Shown: piece after piece, positions 36,980 to 46,815 of the stretch | Position numbering within the stretch: the stretch's first letter is position 1 | How the letters are laid out: every line of letters begins with the position of its first letter | NCBI RefSeq assembly: GCF_019774615.1 | Contig: NZ_CP081496.1 | Coordinates: 992,001-1,056,000 of the forward strand | DNA length: 64,000 nucleotides | Direction: 5' to 3' | Origin: Streptomyces sp. BHT-5-2 | Lineage (GTDB): Bacteria > Actinomycetota > Actinomycetes > Streptomycetales > Streptomycetaceae | Translations under genes and position numbers: made by a program | The notes under the pieces: generated by a model | What the model was told of the DNA's origin: nothing | Databases searched by the model: none | The model's input: only the letters and a program-made list of their open reading frames with translations

Positions 36980-37507
36980 TCACGTTCCTTGTACGGAGGG
37001 TGCTTCGGAGGTGGTCTGGGAGGGGCGGCGCATCACCAGCGCGTCGACGTTTCCGGGCTGGTAGTAGCCGCGGCGGAAGCCGATCGGCTCGAAGCCGAAG
37101 CGTTCGTAGAGGCGCTGGGCGCGGGCGTTGTCGACCCGCACCTCCAGCAGCACCTCGTGGCATTCGAAGTCGGTGGCGGCGGCGAGCAGGGCGGTCAGCA
37201 GCCGGGCGCCGAGGCCGGTGCCCCAGTGGTCTTGGGCGGTGGCGATGGTCTGGACGTCGCCGGTGCCGTCGATCGCGGCGAGCCCGCCGTAGCCGACGAT
37301 CCGGCCCCCCGGGGCCTCGGCGACGAGGTAGCGGCGGGTGGCCAGCGGGCCGCGGGCGTGCGCGAGTTCGGACCAGAACATCCCCGGCGACCAGGCGTCC
37401 TCGGGGAAGAGGGCGCGCTCCAGCTCCAGCACCGGGTCCACGTCCCACCAGCGCATCTCCCGCAGCTCGGCGAGCGGGGAGGGGCCGGTCGCGTCGGGCC
37501 CGTTCAC
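36980..37507 (-). CDS. rimI: Ribosomal protein S18 alanine N-acetyltransferase RimI-like
   Basis: This 175-residue GNAT acetyltransferase has the acetyl-CoA loop [11 protein letters not shown] and [29 protein letters not shown], the signature of RimI. It probably acetylates the N-terminus of S18 or other proteins. GTG 37507 overlaps the tsaB stop by 3 bases and the stop is 2 bases before the tsaD ATG, so tsaB-rimI-tsaD is tightly coupled, as in many bacteria. Confidence 0.93.
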   Translation of the reverse strand: MNGPDATGPSPLAELREMRWWDVDPVLELERALFPEDAWSPGMFWSELAHARGPLATRRYLVAEAPGGRIVGYGGLAAIDGTGDVQTIATAQDHWGTGLGARLLTALLAAATDFECHEVLLEVRVDNARAQRLYERFGFEPIGFRRGYYQPGNVDALVMRRPSQTTSEAPSVQGT

Positions 37508-38163
37508 TTCGGGGTGACCACCTTGTAGTTGGCCGGCACCTGGGCGTCGGGACGGCGCAGGTACAGCGGCCGCGGCGGCAGCAGCTCCTCGCCGGCGGCC
37601 AGCTTCGCGGCGGCCAGGCCGGCCAGTGCGGCGGCCGACTGGTGCGCGGGCCCGTCCCGGCGGACGCCGGTGAAGACGGTGTCGTAGAGCAGTGCGCCGG
37701 CGCCCACGGCCGGGACGCCGGCGACCTCGTCGGCGATGTCGGCGGGGCGGTCCACGGCGGGCTCGGTCAGTCGCGTCCGACCGTCCCCGTAGCGGGCCCA
37801 GTAGACCTCCTTGCGGCGGGCGTCGGTGGCCACGACGAAGGGTTCGGTCAGTCCGGCGGCGTGGGCGATGCCGTCCAGCGAGCACAGGCCGTGGACGGGC
37901 ACGTCCAGCGCCGCCCCGAAGGTGGTGGCCGTCACCAGCCCCACCCGCAGCCCGGTGTACGGGCCGGGGCCGACGCCGACGACGATGTCGGTGACCTCGG
38001 CGAGCTTGTGCCCGGCCTCGGCCAGCACCCGGTCGACGGCGGGCAGCAGGAGTTCGCCGTGCCGGCGCGCGTCCACCTCGCCGGCGGCGGCGAGGGTGCG
38101 GGAGCCGTCGTGGAGCGCGACGGTGACGGCGGGGGTAGCGGTGTCAAGAGCTAGCAGCAGCAC
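37504..38163 (-). CDS. tsaB: TsaB, partner of TsaD in t6A synthesis
   Basis: This 219-residue ASKHA-fold protein is without enzymatic activity of its own; it forms the TsaB-TsaD-TsaE complex. [13 protein letters not shown] at the N-terminus and [18 protein letters not shown] are diagnostic. The start is GTG 38163, preceded by AAGG very close. It is the first gene of the unit with rimI and tsaD. Confidence 0.95.
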   Translation of the reverse strand: MLLLALDTATPAVTVALHDGSRTLAAAGEVDARRHGELLLPAVDRVLAEAGHKLAEVTDIVVGVGPGPYTGLRVGLVTATTFGAALDVPVHGLCSLDGIAHAAGLTEPFVVATDARRKEVYWARYGDGRTRLTEPAVDRPADIADEVAGVPAVGAGALLYDTVFTGVRRDGPAHQSAAALAGLAAAKLAAGEELLPPRPLYLRRPDAQVPANYKVVTPK

Positions 38164-38298
38164 GCCTTAAAGACTACGGCGCGGCCGGCGGTGCCCGTTC
38201 CGGTGCTACCGTCGATCCCCGGCCGGCCCCGACCGGCCCGTCAAGCACAGCCAGCCTCCCCGCCCGCGGGCGGGGGCGTACCGAAAGGTGGCACCGCG

Positions 38299-38877
38299 GT
38301 GCCCGCTAAGAGCAGCACGATCGTCACCGGTCTCACCGCGGCCGCCCTGGTCGCGATCGGCGTGCTCGGCTTCCAGGCGTCCGCGTCCGCCTCCGGTCCG
38401 CTGGCCCCGGTCCGGGGGGACGCCCCCTCGGCCGGCGAGAAGCCCGCCGCCGGCGGCGGGCACGACAAGAAGGACAAGCCGCCGGCCCCGGCCGCGGTCC
38501 CGGCGCAGTCGGGCTCCGGCAAGCGCGTGGTCTACGCGCTGGGCGCGAAGCGGGTCTGGCTGGTCGGCGCGGACGGTGCCGCGCAGCGGACGTTCGCGGT
38601 GGCGCCGAGTGCGGTGAGCCCGCTGCCGGGGGCGTACCCGGTCACCTCGCGGTCGGTGAGCGTGACCGGCTCGGACGGGGTGGCGGTCGAGCACGTGGTG
38701 CGGTTCGCCAGTGTGGACGGCGTGGTCGTCGGTTTCAGTGCGGCGGTCGACGGTTCCACGCCGACGCCGGGTGGTGCGCACGCGAAGAAGACCGGTGGCA
38801 TCCGGGAGTCGCGTGAGGACGGCGCGGCGCTGTGGGACTTCGCGGTGCGCGGGGTGAAGGTCGTCGTGGTGCGCTGA
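38299..38877 (+). CDS. Secreted L,D-transpeptidase-like protein lacking the catalytic Cys
   Basis: This 192-residue protein has a signal peptide or N-terminal anchor (hydrophobic 8-32, ASASA). A Pro/Lys-rich linker precedes a C-terminal domain that reads like the YkuD fold: RVWLVGADGAAQRTFAVAPSAV, LPGAYPVTSRS, VEHVVRF, ending ALWDFAVRGVKVVVV. At the place of the SHGCIR active site it has K-T-G-G-I-R (164-169), so His becomes Thr165 and Cys becomes Gly167. A peptidoglycan-binding or structural role is possible. GTG 38299 has AAAGGTGG upstream. Assignment to the fold is inference. Confidence 0.75.
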   Translation: MPAKSSTIVTGLTAAALVAIGVLGFQASASASGPLAPVRGDAPSAGEKPAAGGGHDKKDKPPAPAAVPAQSGSGKRVVYALGAKRVWLVGADGAAQRTFAVAPSAVSPLPGAYPVTSRSVSVTGSDGVAVEHVVRFASVDGVVVGFSAAVDGSTPTPGGAHAKKTGGIRESREDGAALWDFAVRGVKVVVVR

Positions 38878-38925
38878 GCCCGCCGCGCGGGCCCGGCCGG
38901 TGCCGGGCCGCTTCGTCCCTGTGGG

Positions 38926-39240
38926 TTACGCGGCGTCGCGTCCCGGTGTGGACGCGCTTCCTGTGGGCCGGGGGCCGTCGTGCGTCCCGGCCGTCCCGGT
39001 GTTCTCCGCCGTGCCGTTCCCGCCGTTCTCGTCCTTGGGCTCCGTCGCGCCGTTCCGTTTCTGCGCGCGGGTGTCCTCGGCGGCGTCGGGCGGGGTGGAG
39101 ACGGCGGTGGCCGCGGCGCAGGCGGCGAGCAGTTCGTTCATCGTCGGCGGGGTCTTCCGCGCGTCCTCGGCGCGCCCGGCCGCCGCGACGGGGCCGCCCG
39201 CGCGCCGTGCGGGCGGGGGTGAGGGCTGGTGGGGGGACAT
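38926..39240 (-). CDS. Small hypothetical protein, possibly iron-regulated
   Basis: This 104-residue protein is Ala/Pro/Thr-rich and of no recognised family. A short helix-like core TMNELLAACAAATAVSTPP (about 33-51) lies between polar ends, the second half being Asn/Gly/Glu-rich. A good ribosome site (GGGAGGCGTCC before ATG 39240) supports it as a real gene. An inverted repeat resembling the DmdR/DtxR iron box lies 35-63 bases upstream, so it may respond to iron. It is convergent with the transpeptidase-like gene and upstream of tsaE. Confidence 0.6.
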   Translation of the reverse strand: MSPHQPSPPPARRAGGPVAAAGRAEDARKTPPTMNELLAACAAATAVSTPPDAAEDTRAQKRNGATEPKDENGGNGTAENTGTAGTHDGPRPTGSASTPGRDAA

Positions 39241-39274
39241 GGACGCCTCCCGGGCTCCTGGGGCAAGCGACAGA

Positions 39275-39303
39275 GGTTAGGCTCTACTTAGGCACACCTA
39301 ACC
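39275..39303. promoter_or_regulatory. Iron-box-like inverted repeat (DmdR/DtxR type)
   Basis: GGTTAGG (39275-39281) faces CCTAACC (39297-39303). Inside is TTAGGCACACCTAA (39288-39301), with both half-site words of the Streptomyces iron box TTAGG and CCTAA; the full 19-base match is partial. It sits at promoter distance from ATG 39240. Confidence 0.5.
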
Positions 39304-39418
39304 AGGGCTCTCGCACCCCATGTGACCACGCCCGGGGCCACGGATGCAACATCTTGCCGACGGCCTGTCGGAAACTACCGCACCGGATGGCCCGACAGCG
39401 GCCGGTATGCGCCGTTCG

Positions 39419-39955
39419 TCAGCAGATCTCCAGCTCCGGAAGCCCGGCGTCCGCCCAGCGCGCGCCGATGCCGGTGACCGTCACCTCGCGGACGTCGTCG
39501 GCGTCCTCCTCGGGATGCCCGTCCGGTCCGCCGGGGGCGTCTGCTCCCACGGCCCGCCCGATGACGACGTGCAGCCGGTCCTCCGCCAGCTCCTCGACCT
39601 TGCCCTCGCCCCACTCGACGACCACCACCGACTCCGGCAGCGAGACGTCGAGGTCCAGGTCCTCCATCTCGTCCAGGCCGCCGTCGAGGCGGTAGGCGTC
39701 GACGTGCACCAGCGCCGGGCCGCCGGTGAGCGACGGGTGCACCCGGGCGATCACGAAGGTCGGCGAGGTCACGGCGCCGCGCACGCCCAGGGCCTCGCCC
39801 AGGCCGCGGGTGAGCGTCGTCTTGCCCGCGCCCAGCTCACCGGTGAGCAGCACCAGGTCGCCGGGGCGCAGCAGCGGCGCCAGCCGGCGACCCAACTCCT
39901 GCATCTGATCGGGGGACTTGACGGTTACGCGGGCAGTCGCGCCAGTGGTGCTCAT
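39419..39955 (-). CDS. tsaE: tRNA threonylcarbamoyladenosine ATPase TsaE
   Basis: This 178-residue P-loop protein has GELGAGKTTLTRGLGEALG (Walker A), SPTFVI (switch I) and VHVDAYRLDG; WGEGKVEEL provides the conserved W-E. It drives turnover of the TsaBD complex. Compared with shorter family members it has a C-terminal acidic extension. It is followed upstream by the alpha/beta hydrolase and alr on the same strand, a common actinobacterial order. Confidence 0.95.
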   Translation of the reverse strand: MSTTGATARVTVKSPDQMQELGRRLAPLLRPGDLVLLTGELGAGKTTLTRGLGEALGVRGAVTSPTFVIARVHPSLTGGPALVHVDAYRLDGGLDEMEDLDLDVSLPESVVVVEWGEGKVEELAEDRLHVVIGRAVGADAPGGPDGHPEEDADDVREVTVTGIGARWADAGLPELEIC

Positions 39956-40025
39956 GCCGCAAATGGTACGGCGCGGACGGGCCCGCGGGCCCGCACCGGG
40001 CCCGGGAGCGGTGCCCGGGTCCGGC

Positions 40026-41333
40026 TCAGGCCCGTGCGCCGCGCGACCGGCGGGCCGCCGCGCCCACCCGCTCCACCAGCGCCACCAGGTGGTCGTTGAT
40101 CAGCTCGGGCCGCTCCAGCATCACCAGGTGCCCGGCCCCGGGGACGCACACCAGCTCCGCGTCGGGCAGCACCTCGGCGATGGTCCGGCTGTGCTCGGCC
40201 GGGGTGATCAGGTCCTTCTCGCCGGCGAGCACCAGCGCGGGCACCGCGTCGTACGCCACCAACGCCTCGGTCTTGTCGTGCACCGCGAACGCCGGGAAGA
40301 ACTCGGCGACCACGTCGATCGGCGTGGCCTCGATCAGCCGCTCCCCGAACCGCGCGATCGCCGGATCCACGTCCTGGGTGCCGAAGGAGTAGCGCTTGAT
40401 CAGCCCCGCGAAGAGGTCGGCGGTGGCCCGCCGCCCGCGCTCGACGATCTCGCTCTGCCGGCCCAGCGCCTTGAGCACCCCCGGCGCCAGCCAGTGGAAC
40501 GCCTTGGAGCCCATCGACGGCAGCCCGAACCCGACCTCGCTCAGCCGGCCCGCGGACGTCCCGATCAGCGCCACGCCGACCACCCGCTCCGCGACGTACT
40601 CGGGGAACTGGTCGGCCAGCGCCATCACCGTCATCCCGCCCATGGAGTGCCCGACCAGCACGATCGGCCCCTCGGGCACCGCGGCGTCCAGCACCGCCTT
40701 CAGGTCCCGGCCCAGCAGGTCGATGGTGACCGGTTCCGTGCCGTCGATCTGGCCGTGGCCGCGGCCGGAGCGGCCGTGGCTGCGCTGGTCCCAGTGGACG
40801 GTGCGCAGCGCGCCGCGCAGCGCGGCGCGCTGGAAGTGCCAGGAGTCCTGGCTCAGGCAGTAGCCGTGGCTGAAGACCACCGTGGGCGCCTGGGAGCGCC
40901 GCCCCAGGGCCGCCATGACGCGCCTGTGCAGCCCGCCCCGGGCGTCCTGGGCGGCCCGGGCCTCCTTGCCGGCGCGCCCGCCCTTGGTGCCGTTGACGAC
41001 CGTCCTGCCGCCCTTGGGGGCCTTGGGCGCCGGGCCGTCCGTCACCTCGTCGACCTCGTAGTACAGCTCGGTGCCGTCCTCGGCGATCGCCGCGCCCGGG
41101 GTGCCGCGCAGGGTGCCGTAGGGGCCGGACGCGTCCAGCGCGAGCCGGGCCCGGCGGCGCATCCCGCGGCCGACCGTCAGCCGCTCCATGGCCACCCCGG
41201 CGGCCGCGCCCGCCGCGACGACGCCGATCGCCAGGCCCGCGATGCCCGCCTGGCGGCCCGCCCGGGCCCAGTTCCCGGCCGCCTCCGCGGCGGTCTCCAC
41301 CGCCTGCGCCGCCGCCTCCGTGCCGTCGGTCAT
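40026..41333 (-). CDS. Alpha/beta hydrolase with N-terminal membrane segment
   Basis: This 435-residue protein has one hydrophobic segment (about 29-49), a basic cytoplasm-like stretch, then an alpha/beta hydrolase fold with VVFSHGYCLSQDSW (oxyanion region), the nucleophile elbow GHSMGG and the catalytic Asp and His in ALVLAGEKDLI and GAGHLVMLERP. It is a lipase- or esterase-like enzyme, probably at the membrane; the substrate is unknown. Its ATG (41333) overlaps the stop of alr (ATGA), so the two are coupled. Its place between alr and tsaE is conserved in Streptomyces. Confidence 0.9.
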   Translation of the reverse strand: MTDGTEAAAQAVETAAEAAGNWARAGRQAGIAGLAIGVVAAGAAAGVAMERLTVGRGMRRRARLALDASGPYGTLRGTPGAAIAEDGTELYYEVDEVTDGPAPKAPKGGRTVVNGTKGGRAGKEARAAQDARGGLHRRVMAALGRRSQAPTVVFSHGYCLSQDSWHFQRAALRGALRTVHWDQRSHGRSGRGHGQIDGTEPVTIDLLGRDLKAVLDAAVPEGPIVLVGHSMGGMTVMALADQFPEYVAERVVGVALIGTSAGRLSEVGFGLPSMGSKAFHWLAPGVLKALGRQSEIVERGRRATADLFAGLIKRYSFGTQDVDPAIARFGERLIEATPIDVVAEFFPAFAVHDKTEALVAYDAVPALVLAGEKDLITPAEHSRTIAEVLPDAELVCVPGAGHLVMLERPELINDHLVALVERVGAAARRSRGARA

Positions 41334-42529
41334 GCCACACCCCCCGTGAGCGCGGTGTCGTCCTCGCTGCGGCCCCCGCCTTGCGCGGGCACCTCGCTGT
41401 CCACATAGACGCGCGGCACCCGCCCGCCGATCCGCGTGACGATCTCGTACCCGATCGTGCCGGCCGCCCGCGCCCAGTCCTCCGCGCTCGGCTCGCCGCG
41501 GTCGCCGGGCCCGAACAGCACCGCCTGGTCGCCGGCCGCGGCGTGGTCGCCGCCCAGATCGACGACGAACTGGTCCATCGCCACCCGCCCGGCGACCGTC
41601 CGCCACTTCCCCGCGATCAGCACCGGGCCCGTTCCCGAGGCGTGCCGCGGGATGCCGTCGGCGTAGCCCAGCGGGACCAGCGCCAGCGTCGTCTCCCCCG
41701 GCGTCGTGTAGTGGTACCCGTACGAGACCCCGTGGCCGCCCGGCACCCGCTTGACCGACGCCAGGGACGCCTCCAGCGTCATCACCGGCCGCAGCCCGAA
41801 GTCCTCGGGCGTGCCGACCTCGGGGCTGGGCGAGACGCCGTAGACCCCGATCCCGCTGCGTACGAGGTCGAAGTGGGCCTCGGGGAGGGTGAGCAGCGCG
41901 GGGGTGTTGGCGATGTGCCGCACCTCCGGGCGCAGCCCGGCCGCCCCGGCGACCTCCAGTGCCCGGCGGAACTCCGCCAGCTGGGCGGCGATCGAGGGGT
42001 GCCCGGGCTCGTCGGCGCAGGCGAAGTGCGACCAGACCCCGGTGACCGTGAGCAGGCCGGCCGCCTCGGCGGCGCGGGCGGCGGCGGTCAGCTCCGTCCA
42101 GTCCGCGGGCTGGCAGCCGTTGCGGCCCAGCCCGGTGTCGATCTTGAGCTGCACCCGGGCGGCGCGGCCGCAGGCCCGCGCGGCGTCCGTGACCTCCCGC
42201 AGCGCCCACATACCGCTCACCGAGACATCGACGTCCTGCTCGATCGCCCGGCCCCAGGGGCCGCCGGGCGTCCACAGCCAGCACAGCAGACGGCCGGTGT
42301 CCCCGGCCGCGCGCAGCGCGAGCGCCTCCTCGGGGAGCGCCGTGCCCAGCCAGGGCGCACCGGCCTCCCGGGCGGCGCGGGCGCAGCGGATCGCGCCGTG
42401 GCCGTAGGCGTCGGACTTGACGACCACCATCAGCTGCGCCCCGGGGGCGAGGTCGCGCAGTGCGCGGACGTTCGACCGCACGGCGGCGAGGTCGATGGCG
42501 GCACGGGCTCGCTTCGCTGTCTCGTTCAT
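41330..42529 (-). CDS. alr: Alanine racemase
   Basis: This 399-residue fold-type III PLP enzyme makes D-alanine for peptidoglycan. The PLP lysine lies in VVVKSDAYGHG (about 36-46), the catalytic tyrosine region is SYGYHYTTPGETTLALVPLGYADGIPR, and the dimer interface MDQFVVDLG is present. ATG 42529 follows GAGGGGG very closely. It is upstream of and coupled to the alpha/beta hydrolase. Confidence 0.97.
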   Translation of the reverse strand: MNETAKRARAAIDLAAVRSNVRALRDLAPGAQLMVVVKSDAYGHGAIRCARAAREAGAPWLGTALPEEALALRAAGDTGRLLCWLWTPGGPWGRAIEQDVDVSVSGMWALREVTDAARACGRAARVQLKIDTGLGRNGCQPADWTELTAAARAAEAAGLLTVTGVWSHFACADEPGHPSIAAQLAEFRRALEVAGAAGLRPEVRHIANTPALLTLPEAHFDLVRSGIGVYGVSPSPEVGTPEDFGLRPVMTLEASLASVKRVPGGHGVSYGYHYTTPGETTLALVPLGYADGIPRHASGTGPVLIAGKWRTVAGRVAMDQFVVDLGGDHAAAGDQAVLFGPGDRGEPSAEDWARAAGTIGYEIVTRIGGRVPRVYVDSEVPAQGGGRSEDDTALTGGVA

Positions 42530-42643
42530 CCCCCTCAGTGTCGCAGGCGAGGCGCTCCGCCGGCCGCCTTCCCGCGTTGTGGTGGCGGCGCGGTTCGCAT
42601 TCCGGCCGCACCGGCCCCCCGGTCCGGGCACCTCCGCGGGGCC

Positions 42644-44074
42644 CTACGCCAGCACGTTCGCCCATGCCTCGCGCAGGGCGCCGGCGACCTCCGAGGCGGC
42701 GATCGGTTCGCCGTGCGGGGCGGCCGCGTGGCGGCCCGCGAGGCCGTGGAGATAGGCGCCCACCGAGCCCGCGTCGCGCGGCGCGAGGCCCGCGGCCAGC
42801 AGCGATCCGGCCAGGCCGGAGAGCACGTCGCCGCTGCCGGCGGTGGCGAGCCAGCCCGTGCCGGTGGGGTTGACCCGCACCGGAACCCCGGCGTCCGGAT
42901 TGGCCACCAGCGTCGTCGAGCCCTTCAGCAGCACCGTCGCCCCGAACCGCCCCGCCAGCTCCCGTACGGAGTCCAGCCGCGCCGCCTCGACCTCCTCGCG
43001 CCCCCGCCCCAGCAGCGCCGCCGCCTCCCCGGCGTGCGGCGTCAGCAAGGTCCCGGCGGTCCGCCGCCGCACCCGGTCGGGCGTCAGGAACCGCAGCCCG
43101 TCCGCGTCCACCAACACCGGGACGTCCGCCGCCAGTACGTCGTCCAGCGCCGCCGACTCGTCGCCCAGGCCCGGCCCGACGACCCATGCCTGGACCCGGC
43201 CCGCCTTCCGCGGCGGGCCGGCGTGCACCAGCGCCTCCGGGAAGCGCGCCAGCACCGCGTCGGCCGCCGGGCCCACGTACCGCACCGCGCCGGCGCCGCC
43301 GCGCAGCGCGCCGGCCACCGCCAGCACCGCCGCCCCCGGATAGCGCGCCGACCCGGCGACCACCCCGACCACGCCCCGCCGGTACTTGTCGCTCTCCGCG
43401 GCCGGCCGCGGCAGCAGCTCCGCCACGTCCGCGTGCTGGAGCGCCTCCGCGTCGGCGGCGGCCGGCGGGCGCAGGCCGATGTCCACCAGCCGCAGCGCGC
43501 CGGCCCGTTCCCGCGCCGGGTCGATCAGCAGGCCCGGCTTGTACGCGCCGAACGTGACGGTGGCGTCCGCCCAAACGGCGTCCCCGGGCACCTCGCCGGT
43601 GTCGGCGTCCACCCCGCTCGGCAGGTCCACCGCCACCACCGTCGCCGCCTCCCGGGCCGCGCGGGCGAGCCGGGCGGCCTCCGGGCGCAGCCCGCCGCGG
43701 CCGCCGATGCCGACGATGCCGTCCACCACCAGATCGGCCCGGCGAAGGTCGCGCGGCGGGTCGGCCGACACCCGGCCGCCGGCCGCGCGCAGGGCCGCCA
43801 GGCCGCCGGCGTGCGCCCGTTCCGGCGCGAGCAGCACGGCGGCCACGCCGGCGCCGCGGCGGGCCAGCCGGGCGCCGGCGTACAGCGCGTCCCCGCCGTT
43901 GTCGCCGCTGCCCACCAGCAGCACCACCCGGGAGCCGTACACCCGGCCCAGCAACTCGGCGCAGGCGGCGGCCAGTCCGGCCGCGGCCCGCTGCATCAGG
44001 GCCCCCTCGGGCAGGCGGGCCATCAGCTCCCGCTCGGCGGCCCGCACGGTCACAACGCTGTAGGCAGTCCTCAT
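42644..44074 (-). CDS. nnr: Bifunctional NAD(P)H-hydrate epimerase/dehydratase
   Basis: This 476-residue fusion repairs hydrated NAD(P)H. The N-terminal NnrE (YjeF_N) epimerase domain (1-225) has GSGDNGGDALYAGARLA and VDLPSGVDADTG; the C-terminal NnrD dehydratase domain (about 230-470) has the ribokinase-like NPTGTGWLATAGSGDVLSGL. ATG 44074. It lies between acpS and alr on the same strand, the usual actinobacterial order. Confidence 0.96.
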   Translation of the reverse strand: MRTAYSVVTVRAAERELMARLPEGALMQRAAAGLAAACAELLGRVYGSRVVLLVGSGDNGGDALYAGARLARRGAGVAAVLLAPERAHAGGLAALRAAGGRVSADPPRDLRRADLVVDGIVGIGGRGGLRPEAARLARAAREAATVVAVDLPSGVDADTGEVPGDAVWADATVTFGAYKPGLLIDPARERAGALRLVDIGLRPPAAADAEALQHADVAELLPRPAAESDKYRRGVVGVVAGSARYPGAAVLAVAGALRGGAGAVRYVGPAADAVLARFPEALVHAGPPRKAGRVQAWVVGPGLGDESAALDDVLAADVPVLVDADGLRFLTPDRVRRRTAGTLLTPHAGEAAALLGRGREEVEAARLDSVRELAGRFGATVLLKGSTTLVANPDAGVPVRVNPTGTGWLATAGSGDVLSGLAGSLLAAGLAPRDAGSVGAYLHGLAGRHAAAPHGEPIAASEVAGALREAWANVLA

Positions 44075-44141
44075 GCGGCCAGTCTCACACCGCCGACCGG
44101 CGAATCGTCAGGCCGTCGGCGGACGCACCGCCGGCACCGGC

Positions 44142-44510
44142 CTACCCCTCGGCGATCACCACCGCCGAGGCCACCCCCGCGTCATGACTGAGCGACACAT
44201 GCCAGGAACGCACGCCCAGTTCCTCGGCGCGGGCCGCCACCGTGCCGCGCACCCGCAGCCGCGGCCGGCCGCTGTCCTCCACGTACACCTCGGCGTCCGT
44301 CCAGTGCAGCCCGCCCGGCGCGCCCAGCGCCTTGGCCACCGCCTCCTTGGCGGCGAACCGGGCGGCGAGCGAGGCGATGCCGCGCCGCTCGCCGCTCGGC
44401 AGCGTCAACTCCGTCCCGATGAACAGCCGGTGCGCCAGTTCCGGCGTCCGCCGCAGCGCCGCCTCGAACCGGTCGATCTCCGCGACGTCGATCCCGACCC
44501 CGATGATCAC
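44142..44510 (-). CDS. acpS: Holo-[acyl-carrier-protein] synthase
   Basis: This 122-residue phosphopantetheinyl transferase moves the 4'-phosphopantetheine arm from CoA to apo-ACP. Metal-binding [13 protein letters not shown] and [13 protein letters not shown], and WHVSLSHD, are diagnostic. GTG 44510 has GGAG about 8 bases upstream, provided by the last codons of glmS; the genes are nearly contiguous. Confidence 0.97.
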   Translation of the reverse strand: MIIGVGIDVAEIDRFEAALRRTPELAHRLFIGTELTLPSGERRGIASLAARFAAKEAVAKALGAPGGLHWTDAEVYVEDSGRPRLRVRGTVAARAEELGVRSWHVSLSHDAGVASAVVIAEG

Positions 44511-44514
44511 CCGG

Positions 44515-46362
44515 TCACTCCACCGTGACGGACTTGGCGAGGTTGCGCGGCTGGTCGACCTCGTTGCCACGGGCGGTGGCCAGCTCGCACGCGAACACCT
44601 GCAGCGGCACCGAGGACACCAGCGGCTGGAGCAGCACCGGCGTCCGCGGGATCCGGACGAGGTGGTCGGCGTACGGGACCACGGCCTCGTCGCCCTCCTC
44701 GGCGACGACGATGGTGCGGGCGCCGCGGGCCCGGATCTCCTGGATGTTGGAGACGATCTTGTCGTGCAGCACGGACCGGCCGCGCGGCGAGGGGACGACC
44801 ACGACGACCGGCAGGTCCTCCTCGATCAGCGCGATCGGGCCGTGCTTGAGCTCGCCGGCGGCGAAGCCCTCGGCGTGCATGTACGCCAGCTCCTTGAGCT
44901 TGAGCGCCCCCTCCAGCGCCACCGGGTAGCCCACGTGACGGCCCAGGAACAGCACGGTGTTCTTGTCCACGAGCGAGCGGGCCAGCTCGCGGACCGGCTC
45001 CATGGTGCCCAGGACCTGCTGCACCTGCGTGCCGATGGCGGCGAGTTCGCGCACCACGTCCCGGATCTCGTCGCCCCACTTGGTGCCGCGCACCTGCCCC
45101 AGATACAGCGCGACGAGATAGACCGCGACCAGCTGGGTCAGGAACGCCTTGGTGGAGGCCACCGCGACCTCCGGCCCGGCGTGGGTGTAGAGCACCGCGT
45201 CCGACTCGCGGGGGATCGTCGAGCCGTTGGTGTTGCAGATGGCCAGCACCCGCGCGCCCTGCTCGCGGGCGTGCCGCAGCGCCATCAGGGTGTCCATGGT
45301 CTCGCCGGACTGGCTGATGGCGATCACCAGCGTGCGGTCGTCGAGGATCGGGTCGCGGTAGCGGAACTCGCTGGCCAGCTCGGTCTCGCAGGGGATCCGC
45401 GTCCAGTGCTCGATGGCGTACTTGGCGATCATCCCGGCGTGGTAGGCGGTGCCGCACGCCACGATGACGACCTTGCTGACCTCCCGCAGCACCGCCGGCG
45501 GGATCCGCACCTCGTCCAGCGAGAGCACCCCGGCCGCGTCGACCCGGCCCAGCAGGGTGTCCGCGACCGCCTTCGGCTGCTCGGCGATCTCCTTGAGCAT
45601 GAAGTAGTCGTAGCCGCCCTTCTCGGCGGCCGAGGCGTCCCAGTCGACGTGGTACGCGCGGACCTCCGCGGGCGCCCCGTCGAAGCCGGTCACCGTCACC
45701 CCGTCCCGGCGCAGCTCCACGACCTGGTCCTGCCCCAGCTCGACGGCTTCCCTCGTGTACGCGATGAACGCCGCCACGTCCGAGGCCAGGAACGCCTCGT
45801 CCTCGCCGATGCCCACCACCAGCGGGGAGTTGCGGCGCGCCCCGACGACCACGTCCGGCGCGTCGGCGTGCACCGCGACGAGGGTGAACGCCCCCTCCAG
45901 CCGCCGGCACACCTGCCGCATCGACTCGGCCAGCTCCCCGCACGAGGAGTACGCCTCGGCCAGCAGGTGCGCGACCACCTCGGTGTCGGTCTCGGACGTC
46001 AACGCGTGCCCGCGGTCGGTGAGTTCGGCGCGCAGCGCGGCGAAGTTCTCGATGATGCCGTTGTGGACGACGGACACCCGGCCGGCGTTGTCGAGGTGCG
46101 GGTGGGCGTTGGCGTCCGTCGGCCCGCCGTGCGTCGCCCACCGGGTGTGGCCGATGCCCACCGTGCCCGAGGGCAGCGGCCGATCGGCCAGTTCCTTCTC
46201 CAGATTGGCCAGCTTGCCGGCCTTCCGGGCCGCTGCCAGCCCGCCGTCGGCCAGCACCGCCACCCCGGCCGAGTCGTAGCCCCGGTACTCCAGCCGCCTC
46301 AGCCCGGCCAGCACCACCTCAAGGGCACTCTGCCCACCCACGTATCCCACGATTCCGCACAT
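44515..46362 (-). CDS. glmS: Glutamine--fructose-6-phosphate aminotransferase
   Basis: This 615-residue enzyme makes glucosamine 6-phosphate, the first step to UDP-GlcNAc. The N-terminal glutaminase domain begins MCGIVGYVG with the catalytic Cys2; [16 protein letters not shown] follows. The two SIS isomerase domains include [16 protein letters not shown] and end in the typical LAKSVTVE. Glucosamine production pairs with glmM nearby. No glmS ribozyme-like leader was recognised upstream (none expected in actinobacteria). Confidence 0.98.
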   Translation of the reverse strand: MCGIVGYVGGQSALEVVLAGLRRLEYRGYDSAGVAVLADGGLAAARKAGKLANLEKELADRPLPSGTVGIGHTRWATHGGPTDANAHPHLDNAGRVSVVHNGIIENFAALRAELTDRGHALTSETDTEVVAHLLAEAYSSCGELAESMRQVCRRLEGAFTLVAVHADAPDVVVGARRNSPLVVGIGEDEAFLASDVAAFIAYTREAVELGQDQVVELRRDGVTVTGFDGAPAEVRAYHVDWDASAAEKGGYDYFMLKEIAEQPKAVADTLLGRVDAAGVLSLDEVRIPPAVLREVSKVVIVACGTAYHAGMIAKYAIEHWTRIPCETELASEFRYRDPILDDRTLVIAISQSGETMDTLMALRHAREQGARVLAICNTNGSTIPRESDAVLYTHAGPEVAVASTKAFLTQLVAVYLVALYLGQVRGTKWGDEIRDVVRELAAIGTQVQQVLGTMEPVRELARSLVDKNTVLFLGRHVGYPVALEGALKLKELAYMHAEGFAAGELKHGPIALIEEDLPVVVVVPSPRGRSVLHDKIVSNIQEIRARGARTIVVAEEGDEAVVPYADHLVRIPRTPVLLQPLVSSVPLQVFACELATARGNEVDQPRNLAKSVTVE

Positions 46363-46395
46363 GGGGGCAGCCTAGGCCCTGTCCTCGGGCCTTCC

Positions 46396-46653
46396 TCAAC
46401 ACCCGCGCGCCGTCCGGTCCCGTGCCTCCCGGACGCGGTCGAGGAGCTCCTCGTCGGCCTCCGGGTCGGGGCCCGGTTCGTGGTGCTCCAGGAAGTCCGC
46501 CAGGTCCTCGCCGAGGTCCTCGTCCGGGAACTCCTCGGCCAACTCGGCGTGCACACGGGCCGCGAGGCCGTCCGCGGCCGCCCGCGCGCCCGCGGCCCGC
46601 AGCCGGCGCTCCCGGGCCCGCTCGCGCAGCAGTTCCCTCAGGCGTGCCCGCAC
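46396..46653 (-). CDS. Small charged hypothetical protein
   Basis: This 85-residue protein is very rich in Arg, Glu, Ala and Asp with a helical pattern ([20 protein letters not shown], then [24 protein letters not shown]). Basic N-terminal and acidic C-terminal halves may form a hairpin or bind a partner. GTG 46653 has GGGGGG upstream. It lies in the gap between glmS and the divergent coaA. No family is recognised; the codon bias and ribosome site support expression. Confidence 0.6.
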   Translation of the reverse strand: MRARLRELLRERARERRLRAAGARAAADGLAARVHAELAEEFPDEDLGEDLADFLEHHEPGPDPEADEELLDRVREARDRTARGC

Positions 46654-46815
46654 GCCACCCCCCTGTTCTCCACGGCGCGCCCCCGGCGCCGCCCCCGGCC
46701 ACCGACCGTACCGGGCGCCCGCCCACCGGGTACAGACACACGGGTCCGGCCGCACCGGGCGGCGCCGGCACCACCCCGCCGCGGAACGCCCGGGCGCGCG
46801 GCGGACAATGGGCCC

